A program made the position numbers and the translations under genes. 64,000 bases of DNA from Anaerolineae bacterium (GTDB taxonomy: Bacteria > Chloroflexota > Anaerolineae > Aggregatilineales > Phototrophicaceae), in contig JAIOHM010000205.1 of the NCBI GenBank assembly GCA_019912965.1, forward strand, positions 1 to 64,000, in the 5' to 3' direction. Each line of letters begins with the position of its first letter. The first letter of the stretch is position 1. The notes beneath the pieces are model-generated. The model did no database searches, was not told where the DNA came from, and worked only from the letters and a program-made list of their open reading frames with translations. Shown here piece by piece: positions 1 through 8,289 of the stretch.

Positions 1-187
1 CATAAAACAGTCGCCCGCCCTTCTCGATTCGCTTGGCGATACCATCGACCGCCAGCGCGATTTGAGGAAGCGCCTGTGCCACGGCCAGCGCCACTTTCTG
101 ATCTTCGCCGTTAATAATCTGGAGCATTTCCAGCGTCGAACGTTGATCAATCCCCTGTGAACGTGGATTGGGTTGTTCAGTCAGCAT
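1..187 (-). CDS. murQ: N-acetylmuramic acid 6-phosphate etherase, N-terminal part (cut by window edge)
   Basis: This is the first 62 codons of a gene running off the left edge. MurQ cleaves the lactyl ether of MurNAc-6-phosphate to give GlcNAc-6-phosphate and D-lactate in the cytoplasm. The visible protein starts MLTEQPNPRSQGIDQ and continues with STLEMLQIINGED, the N-terminal signature I know from E. coli MurQ (RVSTLEMCRIINDED), then an Ala-rich helix and KGGRLFY leading into the SIS domain, which lies outside the window. Its ATG shares one base with the stop of the serine hydrolase upstream (TAATG overlap), so the two are translationally coupled. The order nagZ, amiE-like, murQ supports muropeptide recycling. 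Only the SIS domain itself cannot be checked here. Confidence 0.88.
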   Translation of the reverse strand, partial: MLTEQPNPRSQGIDQRSTLEMLQIINGEDQKVALAVAQALPQIALAVDGIAKRIEKGGRLFY

Positions 188-1389
188 TATGAAGCCTCTA
201 ATTCTTGAGCCAATAAATCATGCAAATCCCGCCGAAATTCCAGCGTCCCGCCGTGCCAACGCCCCGGATATACGCTGTTGGTCAGGCAGGCCACAATCAG
301 TTCTTTATCGGGGTCAATCCACAACGAAGTTCCCGTAAATCCCGTATGCCCATACGTATTCGGGCTAAAGTAATCCCCCGCTGATGCCCCTACATGTGCC
401 TTCAGTGCGAAGCCCAATCCACGCCGCGCGCCATCTGTTTCGGACTGTTCCTGTTTAGCCAACGCGGCTAATTCTGGATCAATCCCGAACACATGTGGCT
501 CATACAACCACGCCCGTCCCAACAGTGCCACACTCCGCGCTGGAGCAAACAACCCCGCGTGACCAGCCACCCCGCCCACGCCGCAGGCATTTTCATCATG
601 GACTTCACCCCATGCCCGCCGCTTGCGCCAAGTCGGATCGTCTTCTGTAGGGGCAATATTTTCACGCGGGATTCCGCCCTCGCGCACCGGATTAAACAAC
701 ACATTATTCAGTCCCAGTGGTCGCAGAACTCGCGCCAAAATGGCCTCATCCAATGAAGCGCCGTGCAAACGTGCCAGCGCCTCGCCCAGCAGCATCAAAC
801 CAACATCGCTATAGCTAACGTTTTTGCCCGGTTTTCCCGTGAATGGATACCCACACAGCGCCTTAACCGCCCGCGCCCACCGTTCACCCCGCGATATGGG
901 ATCAGGCCGGTCAGGGGGTGTCGGAGCTGAACCCGCCGTAGTATACACGTCCCGCCACGCAGGCAGGCCCGAAGTATGCGTTAGCAAATGCCGGAATGTA
1001 ACCAATGCTGGATCAACCGTCTGCCCTTCAAGATGTGCTGGAGTTGCCAACCGTTCCTTGCTGTGTGGGTCTTGCCCACCTTCAATCCTACGCGGACTTT
1101 CGGCTCCAAATTCGGGTATCACGCTCACCAGTGGGTCATCCAGCCGGACGTTTCCCGCACTCACCAACGAAAGGAAAGCTGTCGCCGTGAACAACTTCGT
1201 GACCGAAGCCAGATCAAACCGCGTATCCACTTGCGTCGGATTGCCTTCAACCTCGCCCCACGCGGCATCCAGCACCGTTTCGCCCTTATAAATCACAGTT
1301 AGCGAACATGCCGGGAACACATTCCCCAGATCGCGCCCCATCAATGCATCCAGCCGTTGATTAGCCCTCGCAGAAAGCTGATTAAGCAT
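187..1389 (-). CDS. Serine beta-lactamase-family hydrolase, likely AmiE-type N-acetylmuramyl-L-alanine amidase
   Basis: A 400-residue protein of the class C beta-lactamase/penicillin-binding fold. The SxxK motif is in DLASVTKLFTA (about residue 63), the second motif is the YSD in NVSYSDVGLMLLGEAL, and a late HTGFTG stretch takes the KTG position. No signal peptide is seen, so a cytoplasmic role is likely. In Bacillus subtilis the beta-lactamase-family amidase AmiE (YbbE) sits between nagZ and murQ genes and removes the stem peptide from MurNAc; the same neighbourhood here makes that role the best guess. The start overlaps the nagZ stop by 8 bases and the stop overlaps murQ by one. A generic esterase or D-aminopeptidase cannot be excluded from motifs alone. 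Confidence 0.75.
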   Translation of the reverse strand: MLNQLSARANQRLDALMGRDLGNVFPACSLTVIYKGETVLDAAWGEVEGNPTQVDTRFDLASVTKLFTATAFLSLVSAGNVRLDDPLVSVIPEFGAESPRRIEGGQDPHSKERLATPAHLEGQTVDPALVTFRHLLTHTSGLPAWRDVYTTAGSAPTPPDRPDPISRGERWARAVKALCGYPFTGKPGKNVSYSDVGLMLLGEALARLHGASLDEAILARVLRPLGLNNVLFNPVREGGIPRENIAPTEDDPTWRKRRAWGEVHDENACGVGGVAGHAGLFAPARSVALLGRAWLYEPHVFGIDPELAALAKQEQSETDGARRGLGFALKAHVGASAGDYFSPNTYGHTGFTGTSLWIDPDKELIVACLTNSVYPGRWHGGTLEFRRDLHDLLAQELEAS

Positions 1390-2932
1390 GGGTCATCACC
1401 GTCACAGGCAGTTTCCCGTTGGGCACAAATTCCCCTGCCAGCACATCTACCGCCGCTTGTAACGAAGGTGGACTGTCGCTGGATGTGCAGATAATTGTTT
1501 TCGCCTCTGCCAAAACCCCAGCATCATATGGGTTACGCAGGCACACCAGCACCGACCGCGAAGCCGCAACCAATAATCCACGCGCCGCCTCTAGCTGCTC
1601 CAGATTCAGGTGTGCGCTCCGGGTAGCGATCACCAGCACATCCACTGTCCGCGCCAGTTCAAGCGCCTCTTCAACTACTTCCCTTGTATTCGCGTCTGGT
1701 TGCAAGGTAATGAGTTTGATCTGTGGAAAACGCTCTATTACCCGCTTGGCGAAACTGGTCTGCTCACCCTTTTCCATCACTTCAGTTTCCATGTAGGAGG
1801 CGAACTCAACTAACCCCACCCGTTCCTGTGGCAGTGGCAGAATACCCTCATTCGCCAGCATTACCGTTCCAGCCCGTGCGGCTTCCTGCGCCACTTCCAG
1901 ATGTGCATTGTCCCGAATCCGTTTTACATCAGGTGTTTGCGCTGGATAAGCCCGCTTCAAATCAGCAATCCGTTCGTTGGCTGCGTCGATAACTTCCATC
2001 GGGACACGTCCCGTCTGCACCGCATTCAATAAAGCCTCATAAGCCGCTTCCTGCCGTGAACGGGTATGCGAGAACAAAATCAGGTCAATCCCCGCCAGCG
2101 CAGCCAGAACCGCCGATTCGCCTGCTCCATAATGATCACTGATGGCTTTCATCTCCATGCAGTCGCTGGCGACCACACCCCGAAAACCCAATTCTTCTCG
2201 GAGCAACCGCTTCACAATCACTGGAGAAAGCGTCGCCGGATGCTGTGTATCCAAAGCCGAGAAAATAGTGTGAGTGGTCATCACGCTGGCTAATCCAGCA
2301 TCCATCGCCGCCCGGAACGGAATCAAATCAAAATGCAGGATATGTTCTACCGAAACATTCAACCGTGCCAATTCCAAATGGGTATCAACCGATGTATCCC
2401 CCAATCCCGGAAAATGCTTGGCACAAGCCGCCACCCCGCCCCGCTGAAAACCTTTCACAGCCGATGCAGCCATCTGACCAACGTGTTCCGCATCCGAACC
2501 AAAAGAGCGTGTGCTGACAGTCGGATTAGCTGTGTTGTAGGTAATATCAACCGCTGGGGCAAAATTCCAGTTAATGCCCATCGCCTGCATTTCCACTGCC
2601 AACATATGATCGACTCGCTCGGTCAGCGCCTCAGCATTCCGTGCAGAAGCCAATGCCATCGCGCCGGGGCTTTCGGTAAATCCCTCCCGTAACCGTGCCA
2701 CCATCCCACCTTCTTGGTCGATGCCGATCAAAACTGGATATTTCGCCGCCTGATGAATCGATTGGGTAAGTCGCGCAAGTTGCTCTGGGCTTTCCACATT
2801 CCGGGCAAACAGAATAATGACACCAACCCGTCCCGCAGCCAGCCAGTCCAGTAAATAATCCGGGGCCGCTAACCCCTGAAACCCTACACCCAGCATTTGT
2901 CCGACTTTTTCTTCTATGCTCAAAGTTGACAT
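1382..2932 (-). CDS. nagZ: Glycoside hydrolase family 3 beta-N-acetylglucosaminidase (NagZ type)
   Basis: A 516-residue GH3 enzyme expected to remove GlcNAc from GlcNAc-MurNAc-(peptide) fragments. The NagZ loop is present as KHFPGLGDTSVDTH (residues 172-185); it keeps the Asp183-His185 pair used as general acid/base in this subfamily. The usual KHFPGHG reads KHFPGLG. The nucleophile is Asp257 in VVASDCMEMKAI. IDQEGGMVARL near residue 71 is the substrate-binding segment. After the TIM barrel there is a C-terminal alpha/beta domain of about 180 residues, as in the two-domain Bacillus enzyme. No clear signal peptide, so probably cytoplasmic. First gene of the recycling operon; a possible promoter lies at about 2977-3005 on the minus strand (TGGAAA, 17 bases, GATAAT). 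Confidence 0.88.
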   Translation of the reverse strand: MSTLSIEEKVGQMLGVGFQGLAAPDYLLDWLAAGRVGVIILFARNVESPEQLARLTQSIHQAAKYPVLIGIDQEGGMVARLREGFTESPGAMALASARNAEALTERVDHMLAVEMQAMGINWNFAPAVDITYNTANPTVSTRSFGSDAEHVGQMAASAVKGFQRGGVAACAKHFPGLGDTSVDTHLELARLNVSVEHILHFDLIPFRAAMDAGLASVMTTHTIFSALDTQHPATLSPVIVKRLLREELGFRGVVASDCMEMKAISDHYGAGESAVLAALAGIDLILFSHTRSRQEAAYEALLNAVQTGRVPMEVIDAANERIADLKRAYPAQTPDVKRIRDNAHLEVAQEAARAGTVMLANEGILPLPQERVGLVEFASYMETEVMEKGEQTSFAKRVIERFPQIKLITLQPDANTREVVEEALELARTVDVLVIATRSAHLNLEQLEAARGLLVAASRSVLVCLRNPYDAGVLAEAKTIICTSSDSPPSLQAAVDVLAGEFVPNGKLPVTVMTHA

Positions 2933-3019
2933 AGCCTATACTTTCTCATAAAAATCCCTTGCAAACATTGCGCGCTATTATCGGATTGAATAGGCGCTAT
3001 TTCCAGTCCACCACCTTGC

Positions 3020-3048
3020 TTGACGCTCTCACAGATACACGGTAGCAT
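3020..3048 (+). promoter_or_regulatory. Candidate promoter for the isomerase gene
   Basis: TTGACG (3020-3025) and TAGCAT (3043-3048) are separated by 17 bases, giving a start about 60 bases ahead of the isomerase ATG at 3118. Seen by eye only. Confidence 0.45.
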
Positions 3049-3117
3049 GAAACCTGCTTTCGTAAAATTTCGTTTGTTGTCACATCGCTCCGAACTTGAT
3101 TGAAAGGAAAATTTAAA

Positions 3118-4575
3118 ATGGTGCTTTCACACCCCCAATCCATACCTGCTGCCTCGCTCAACAACCGTCCGGTTACACTGGGAGTCATCGTCGGCAATCG
3201 TGGTTTCTTTCCAGCACATCTGGCACTCAGCGGACGCCAAACCATTCTGGATCTGCTGGAAAAAACCGGAATTAAAGCCATCATCACCCCTGAGGCCGAT
3301 ACAAAAGTCGGTGCCATTGAATCGCTTCAGGAAGCACGACTGTGTGGTGAACTCTTCAGTCAACATCGGGGGGAGATTGACGGCATATTGGTCACCCTTC
3401 CCAACTTCGGTGATGAACGAGCCATTGCCAACACACTGCGCTTCGCTAATTTGAATGTCCCAGTGCTGATCCACGCCTTTCCTGATGACGCCACTCAGAT
3501 GGGCATCGAACACCGCCGCGACAGCTTTTGCGGGAAAATGAGCGCCTGTAACAACCTGCGTCAATACGGAATCAAATACACCCTCACTAGTGGGCATACG
3601 ATGGATCCCAACTCCGAGGCATTCATGGCAGATTTACAGGCTTTCGCCGCTATGTGCCGTGTTGTGCGTGGAATACGTACCGCCCGTCTAGGCATGATGG
3701 GCGCACGCCCGGAAGCCTTTAAAACCGTTCGATTTAGCGAAAAACTCCTCGACCAAGCGGGCATCAGTGTGGAAACACTCGATCTTTCCGAAGTCTACGG
3801 ACGCATCGAACGCCTGCCTGATAGCCACGAATTAGTAAGCGCGAAGTTACAAGATATTCAGTCTTACGCCCGCACCACTGGCGTTCCAGATGTATCGCTC
3901 ATGCGGATGGCAAAATTCGGCGTCGTGCTAGATGGCTGGATGGAAGATAACGCCCTGGATGCAACCGCCATTCAGTGTTGGACTTCGATGGAAGAATATT
4001 TCGGCGTTGTCCCCTGTACCCTGATGAGCATGAGCAGTAACAAGCTCAATCCCTCTGCCTGCGAAACCGATATTGTTGGCGCATTAGCCATGCTCGCGCT
4101 CCAATTGGCTTCGGGCAGACCATCAGCATTGGTCGACTGGAATAACAATTATGGGGAGGATCCGGATAAAGGGGTTGTCTTCCACTGCTCAAACCTGCCC
4201 AAAGACGTATTTGTGGATGACATCCCGGTGATGGATTATCAGGAAATCATTGCTAAAACCGTTGGTGCAGCCAACACCTATGGCACAATTTATGGTCGGG
4301 TAAAAGCCAATCCGTTCACCTATTTGCGGATTTCAACCGATGATTTCAGTGGAAAAATCATCAGTTACACGGGCGAAGGTGTTTTCACTGACGATCCAAT
4401 CAATACCTTTGGTGGATATGGTGTGGTGCAGGTGCCGCGCTTCCAGGAATTGCTGGCCTACATCTGCGAACAAGGCTTCGAACATCACGTTACCATCAAT
4501 CAGACGAAGGTTGGACGTGTCATCAACGAGGCATTCAACAAATATCTGGGCTGGTCAACCTACTACCATCAATAA
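3118..4575 (+). CDS. L-fucose/L-arabinose isomerase-family protein
   Basis: Using the ATG at 3118 gives 485 residues; it has an AAAGGA ribosome site nine bases upstream, better than an in-frame TTG at 3100. The protein resembles the FucI/AraA-like fold: an N-terminal Rossmann-type region (VTLGVIVGNRGFFP), a central part with GILVTLPNFGDE and IHAFPDD, and a C-terminal fucose-isomerase-like domain. Conserved acidic and His residues in the MEDNALDATAIQCW and FHCSNLP segments probably bind the metal ion, but I could not map them firmly. Enzymes of this family interconvert aldoses and ketoses; the actual sugar is unknown. It is alone on the plus strand between the muropeptide set and the convergent ROK kinase. 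Confidence 0.72.
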   Translation: MVLSHPQSIPAASLNNRPVTLGVIVGNRGFFPAHLALSGRQTILDLLEKTGIKAIITPEADTKVGAIESLQEARLCGELFSQHRGEIDGILVTLPNFGDERAIANTLRFANLNVPVLIHAFPDDATQMGIEHRRDSFCGKMSACNNLRQYGIKYTLTSGHTMDPNSEAFMADLQAFAAMCRVVRGIRTARLGMMGARPEAFKTVRFSEKLLDQAGISVETLDLSEVYGRIERLPDSHELVSAKLQDIQSYARTTGVPDVSLMRMAKFGVVLDGWMEDNALDATAIQCWTSMEEYFGVVPCTLMSMSSNKLNPSACETDIVGALAMLALQLASGRPSALVDWNNNYGEDPDKGVVFHCSNLPKDVFVDDIPVMDYQEIIAKTVGAANTYGTIYGRVKANPFTYLRISTDDFSGKIISYTGEGVFTDDPINTFGGYGVVQVPRFQELLAYICEQGFEHHVTINQTKVGRVINEAFNKYLGWSTYYHQ

Positions 4576-4587
4576 TTATTCGGATAG

Positions 4588-4609
4588 GGGCGTTCGGATT
4601 CGGACGCCC
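4588..4609. repeat. REP-like GGGCGT...ACGCCC hairpin between convergent genes
   Basis: Arms GGGCGTTCG (4588-4596) and CGGACGCCC (4601-4609) with a GATT loop; one wobble pair. It lies between the convergent ends of the isomerase gene (4575) and the ROK kinase gene (4616). The core matches palindromes at 11092, 45280 and 47977. It may act as a weak bidirectional terminator but has no long T-run. Confidence 0.6.
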
Positions 4610-4615
4610 ACTGAC

Positions 4616-5569
4616 CTATTTACCCGCATAATGCCACACCAACGCCGCCGCCCCCACCGCGCTCGACTGCACCTGTGAAGGCACAATCTGTAAATTACGA
4701 TGGGTAATCGGCAGGGTTCGGCGTTTGAATTCGGCTTCCAATGCCGGAATAAGTGTATCCGCCAGCGCCAGTCCCAAACCGCCGCCGAGAACAATCCGTG
4801 CAGGATTCAGCATTCCAATCGATGCGGTAACCACCCATGTCAAGTGCTCAACCGCATCCTGAATAACGCGACTTGCCAACGGGTCTTGTCGTTCGGCGGC
4901 TGTCAGCACATCCTCTGTAGAAACTGGATCAAGCATTGCGAGTGGGCTGTTAGGGTATTCACTCCGTCGTTCTTCCACACCTGCCAGTAACCCCGGCCCA
5001 GAAACATACATCTCGATACAGCCCCGTTGTCCACAGTTACATAGGCGACCATCGGCTGGGTGCAGTGAAATGTGACCAATTTCCATCCCACAAAACCCAC
5101 TGCCAACGATCAACTGCCCATTGACCAGCGCCCCCATGCCCAAACCTGTGCCAATAGCGATGTTGATGAAATCCGGGCACCCCTGCGCTGCCCCAACATA
5201 AAACTCTCCAAGAGTGGCTGCATCCGCGTCTTTATGCAACCAGATCGGCAACTTGCCATTGAGCCGCTGTGCCAGTTCATCGCGCAGCGGGACGTTATGC
5301 CAGTTAAGGTTTACAGCCTGTTGAACGATACCCTGATGGGGATCAATATAACCGGGGCAGCCAATCCCAATCCCGCCTACCGGGCGATCAGCCTGTTCCA
5401 GCAATTCAGTGATTCCCTGAGCGATGCGATCTAAAACCGCAACCTGTCCATCAGAGGACTGTGTAGGAAGACGGCCTTCCGCTAACACTTCCCCTTTGCG
5501 GTCTACCAAAGCGAGTGCGATTTTGGTGCCACCAATATCGACACCAAGAGCCAGATCATCATGAGGCAT
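4616..5569 (-). CDS. ROK-family sugar kinase (glucokinase / N-acetylglucosamine kinase type)
   Basis: A 317-residue ROK kinase. The ATP-binding phosphate-1 motif is DIGGTKIALALVD (residues 10-22), IGTGLGMGALV is the second glycine-rich loop, and the zinc motif is GHISLHPADGRLCNCGQRGC with the following E, giving His plus three Cys ligands. It phosphorylates a hexose such as glucose, GlcNAc or ManNAc at C6. As last gene of the lacI-led operon, ten bases after the SIS-domain deaminase gene, GlcNAc is a reasonable substrate: kinase, NagA and deaminase would together take free GlcNAc to fructose-6-phosphate. Glucose from the neighbouring GH13 enzyme is the alternative. Motifs do not separate these. 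Confidence 0.85.
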   Translation of the reverse strand: MPHDDLALGVDIGGTKIALALVDRKGEVLAEGRLPTQSSDGQVAVLDRIAQGITELLEQADRPVGGIGIGCPGYIDPHQGIVQQAVNLNWHNVPLRDELAQRLNGKLPIWLHKDADAATLGEFYVGAAQGCPDFINIAIGTGLGMGALVNGQLIVGSGFCGMEIGHISLHPADGRLCNCGQRGCIEMYVSGPGLLAGVEERRSEYPNSPLAMLDPVSTEDVLTAAERQDPLASRVIQDAVEHLTWVVTASIGMLNPARIVLGGGLGLALADTLIPALEAEFKRRTLPITHRNLQIVPSQVQSSAVGAAALVWHYAGK

Positions 5570-5579
5570 GGTGGCAACC

Positions 5580-6617
5580 TTACAGTGTAACCGTCACTTT
5601 AGTTAAACCCAGCGGCTTATCGAGAGGATTACCTTTGGCCGCTGCCAACTGCATGGCAAAAATCTGTCCCGGCACAACAGCCGCGATGGGTGTCAGCCAT
5701 TCAGGCATATCATCCGGCAAAGGCATTGCTTTACGTCCCATCTGAAGAGCAGCCTGATCGTTAGAAATCACCAGACTTTCAGCCTGCCGCCCCTGCAAGC
5801 GCTCTAAAAATGATTGAATCGGAGAAAGGGTTTTACCACGAGGAGCCAGTACCATAACCGGAAATCCCGGTTGAATCATGGCAATTGGGCCGTGCAGAAA
5901 GTCCGCCTCACTGTAACCATTGGCTGTGATATAACATAATTCTTGCACCTTCAAACTGATTTCAAAAGCTGTGCAGTAGTTGTATCCACGCCCAATAGCC
6001 ACAAACTGACTGATATAACGATAGCGTTCCACCCAACTGGATATTTGTTCAGAAGCCTTCAGGGTTTCGCTCACAAACGCAGAAATCCGCCCTAACCCAT
6101 CGATGAGTTCGCCATTATCCGTCAAATGAGCAACCAGCATAGCGACCGCTGTAAGTTGGGCAGTGTATGTCTTGGTAGCCGCAACGCTTTTCTCTTCGCC
6201 CGCATGGAGCGAGATATGATGATGTGCGGCCTTCGCCATAGGCGAGTCGGGATAATTTGTAATGCTAACCGTTAGCGCCCCCTGCTTACGTGCATCATCC
6301 AGTACCCGGCAAACATCTGCCGCCTGCCCGGATTGTGAAATCCCAATCACCAGCGCACGTGATAAATTGGGTGCAGATTCATACAGAGTGTGGATAGAAG
6401 GCGTAGCCAGAGCAGTACTTAAACCCGCATGGACACCCAGCAAATATTGTCCATATCGGGCAGCATTATCGGATGTACCTCGCGCTGCGATGCACACAAA
6501 AGTTGGGTTAAATTCGCGGATCGCTTTAACAATGTGTTGAACGGTGGAGACTTCAGCCCGAAGCAGCCGATTCAGCACATCTGGCTGCTCGGCAATTTCC
6601 TGTTCCAGAAAAGACAT
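5580..6617 (-). CDS. SIS-domain glucosamine-6-phosphate deaminase (NagB-II / GlmS-isomerase-like)
   Basis: A 345-residue protein with two tandem SIS domains and no glutaminase domain, which is the form of NagB-II deaminases. First SIS domain: CIAARGTSDNAARYGQYLL near residue 43 and IGISQSGQAADVCRV near residue 93. GEEKSVAATKTYTAQL (about 137) is the linker typical of the family. Second SIS domain: IGRGYNYCTAFEISLKVQE and YSEADFLHGPIAMI, where the Glu and His of the isomerase active site are found. The end, DKPLGLTKVTVTL, matches the closing segment of GlmS-type isomerases. Expected reaction: glucosamine-6-phosphate to fructose-6-phosphate and ammonia. It sits between GH13 and ROK genes in one operon; nagA lies in the divergent unit. 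Confidence 0.85.
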   Translation of the reverse strand: MSFLEQEIAEQPDVLNRLLRAEVSTVQHIVKAIREFNPTFVCIAARGTSDNAARYGQYLLGVHAGLSTALATPSIHTLYESAPNLSRALVIGISQSGQAADVCRVLDDARKQGALTVSITNYPDSPMAKAAHHHISLHAGEEKSVAATKTYTAQLTAVAMLVAHLTDNGELIDGLGRISAFVSETLKASEQISSWVERYRYISQFVAIGRGYNYCTAFEISLKVQELCYITANGYSEADFLHGPIAMIQPGFPVMVLAPRGKTLSPIQSFLERLQGRQAESLVISNDQAALQMGRKAMPLPDDMPEWLTPIAAVVPGQIFAMQLAAAKGNPLDKPLGLTKVTVTL

Positions 6618-6705
6618 GGCGGTAATCGCGCCCCCAAGTGCGGTTGTAGAAAATTTCTCTAAAGGGCACAGTATACCAGACCGCAGAAGTAAGAGCTATC
6701 TAATT

Positions 6706-8289
6706 TTAAGGCGTTGCAGTGAACCAACGATAGCCATAAACATCCAACACGACCGAACCAGAAACTGTTTCGCCCGTAAATACATCATGAAGGATCACAC
6801 TTTCTGGCAATTGAACATGCAGAGGTTCGGCAGCAAGATTATGCAAAGCAAGTACCTGTTGGTTATCCGATTTACGCCAGAAGCACAATGCCTGTTTGGG
6901 GAGATCACCCAGCCATTCTAATGCGCCTGATCCGAGGACGGGCAAACGCTTGCGCGCCATAATAAATTCCCGAACCTGATGAACAAGCGAATTTACGTCA
7001 GCCTGTTGAGCCTGCACCGATACCTGTTGATAACCAAACACAGGATCACTTATCACAGGGGCGTACAAAGTTTTAGCACCCGAAAATCCAGCATTGGCTG
7101 TGTTGTTCCACTGCATGGGAGTGCGAACACCATTCCGATCCGGGAGCGACACATCATCCCCCATCCCAATTTCGTCACCATAATACAAGACTGGCGTACC
7201 GGGCAGCGTAAACAACAGCGAATGCATCAGAGCAATTTTACGTGGGTCATTATTCAGCAAAGGAGCAAGACGACGGCGAATCCCGGTAAAGATACGCTGT
7301 TCGGGCAAAGGCGCATAAATATCCCAAAGATATTCGCGTTCCTCTGGTGTAACTAACCACAGATTGAATTCATCATGATTACGCAAAAAAGTCGCCCACT
7401 GACCACCGGTAGGCAGTGGCGGTGTTTGATCAAGAATATTCACCACACTCGAACGGTCACCTGTTGCCAGCGCCAGATATAAACGGGGCATCACAGGAAA
7501 ATGGAAGCAAAGATGAAATTCATCACCCTGTCCAAAATATGGCAATAGATCATCTGGCGGCATACACGCTTCAGCCAGTAGGACAGCTTCAGGATAATCC
7601 GTGTCGATAACCTTGCGAATCTCCTTGATGAAAGTATGGGTTTCCGGCAGACTCTCGCACAGCGTCCCCTCACGCTCAAACAGATATGGCACAGCATCTA
7701 CCCGGAAACCATCTACGCCCAAATCTAGCCAGAAGCGTACCACGTCCAACATCGCAGCCCGCACTTGGGGATTATCATAATTTAAATCCGGCTGAGAATG
7801 GTAGAAGCGATGCCAGTAATATTCGCCAGTCAGTTCATCATAGGCCCAGTTTGAAGTTTCGACACCGGGAAAAATCAGCGGGACACCTTGATACTTATCT
7901 GGCGTCGAACTCCAGACATAGAAATCGCGGAATGCCGAATCCTTAGAGCGTCTCGCTTCCTGAAACCAAGGGTGCTGGTCAGAAGTATGGTTCAGCACTA
8001 AATCGATAATCACCCGCATCCCACGACGGTGAATTTCCTCAACAGTAATCTGAAAATCTTCCATCAGGCCATAATGTGGATGAATGCCATAATAGCTGGC
8101 AACATCGTAACCATCGTCTTTCAGAGGCGAAGGGTTGATGGGCAGTAGCCAGACACAATCCACACCTAACCACTGAAGATAATCCAGCTTTTGTCGCAGA
8201 CCAGTCAGATCACCATGACCATCTGCATTCGAGTCGGCAAATGCGCGGACGTAGAGTTCGTAGAAAACGGCGTTTATGTACCACGCCAT
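6706..8289 (-). CDS. GH13 maltosyl enzyme, probable trehalose synthase (maltose alpha-D-glucosyltransferase)
   Basis: The ATG at 8289 (527 residues, start MAWYINAVFYELYVRAF) is preceded by a GGGGGA site and is preferred to a TTG at 8304. The TIM barrel holds GH13 regions: DLVLNHTSDQHPWF (I), GVDGFRVDAVPYLF with the nucleophile Asp (II), AVLLAEACMPP with the acid/base Glu (III) and FLRNHDEFNL with the stabilising Asp (IV). The run IRRRLAPLLNNDPRKI, then LPGTPVLYYGDEIGMGD and DRNGVRTPMQW, is the pattern of TreS enzymes, which interconvert maltose and trehalose. TreS from memory is about 550-600 residues, so this is near full length. An alpha-glucosidase of the same GH13 branch is the alternative. 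The start overlaps the preceding gene by 16 bases. Confidence 0.8.
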   Translation of the reverse strand: MAWYINAVFYELYVRAFADSNADGHGDLTGLRQKLDYLQWLGVDCVWLLPINPSPLKDDGYDVASYYGIHPHYGLMEDFQITVEEIHRRGMRVIIDLVLNHTSDQHPWFQEARRSKDSAFRDFYVWSSTPDKYQGVPLIFPGVETSNWAYDELTGEYYWHRFYHSQPDLNYDNPQVRAAMLDVVRFWLDLGVDGFRVDAVPYLFEREGTLCESLPETHTFIKEIRKVIDTDYPEAVLLAEACMPPDDLLPYFGQGDEFHLCFHFPVMPRLYLALATGDRSSVVNILDQTPPLPTGGQWATFLRNHDEFNLWLVTPEEREYLWDIYAPLPEQRIFTGIRRRLAPLLNNDPRKIALMHSLLFTLPGTPVLYYGDEIGMGDDVSLPDRNGVRTPMQWNNTANAGFSGAKTLYAPVISDPVFGYQQVSVQAQQADVNSLVHQVREFIMARKRLPVLGSGALEWLGDLPKQALCFWRKSDNQQVLALHNLAAEPLHVQLPESVILHDVFTGETVSGSVVLDVYGYRWFTATP

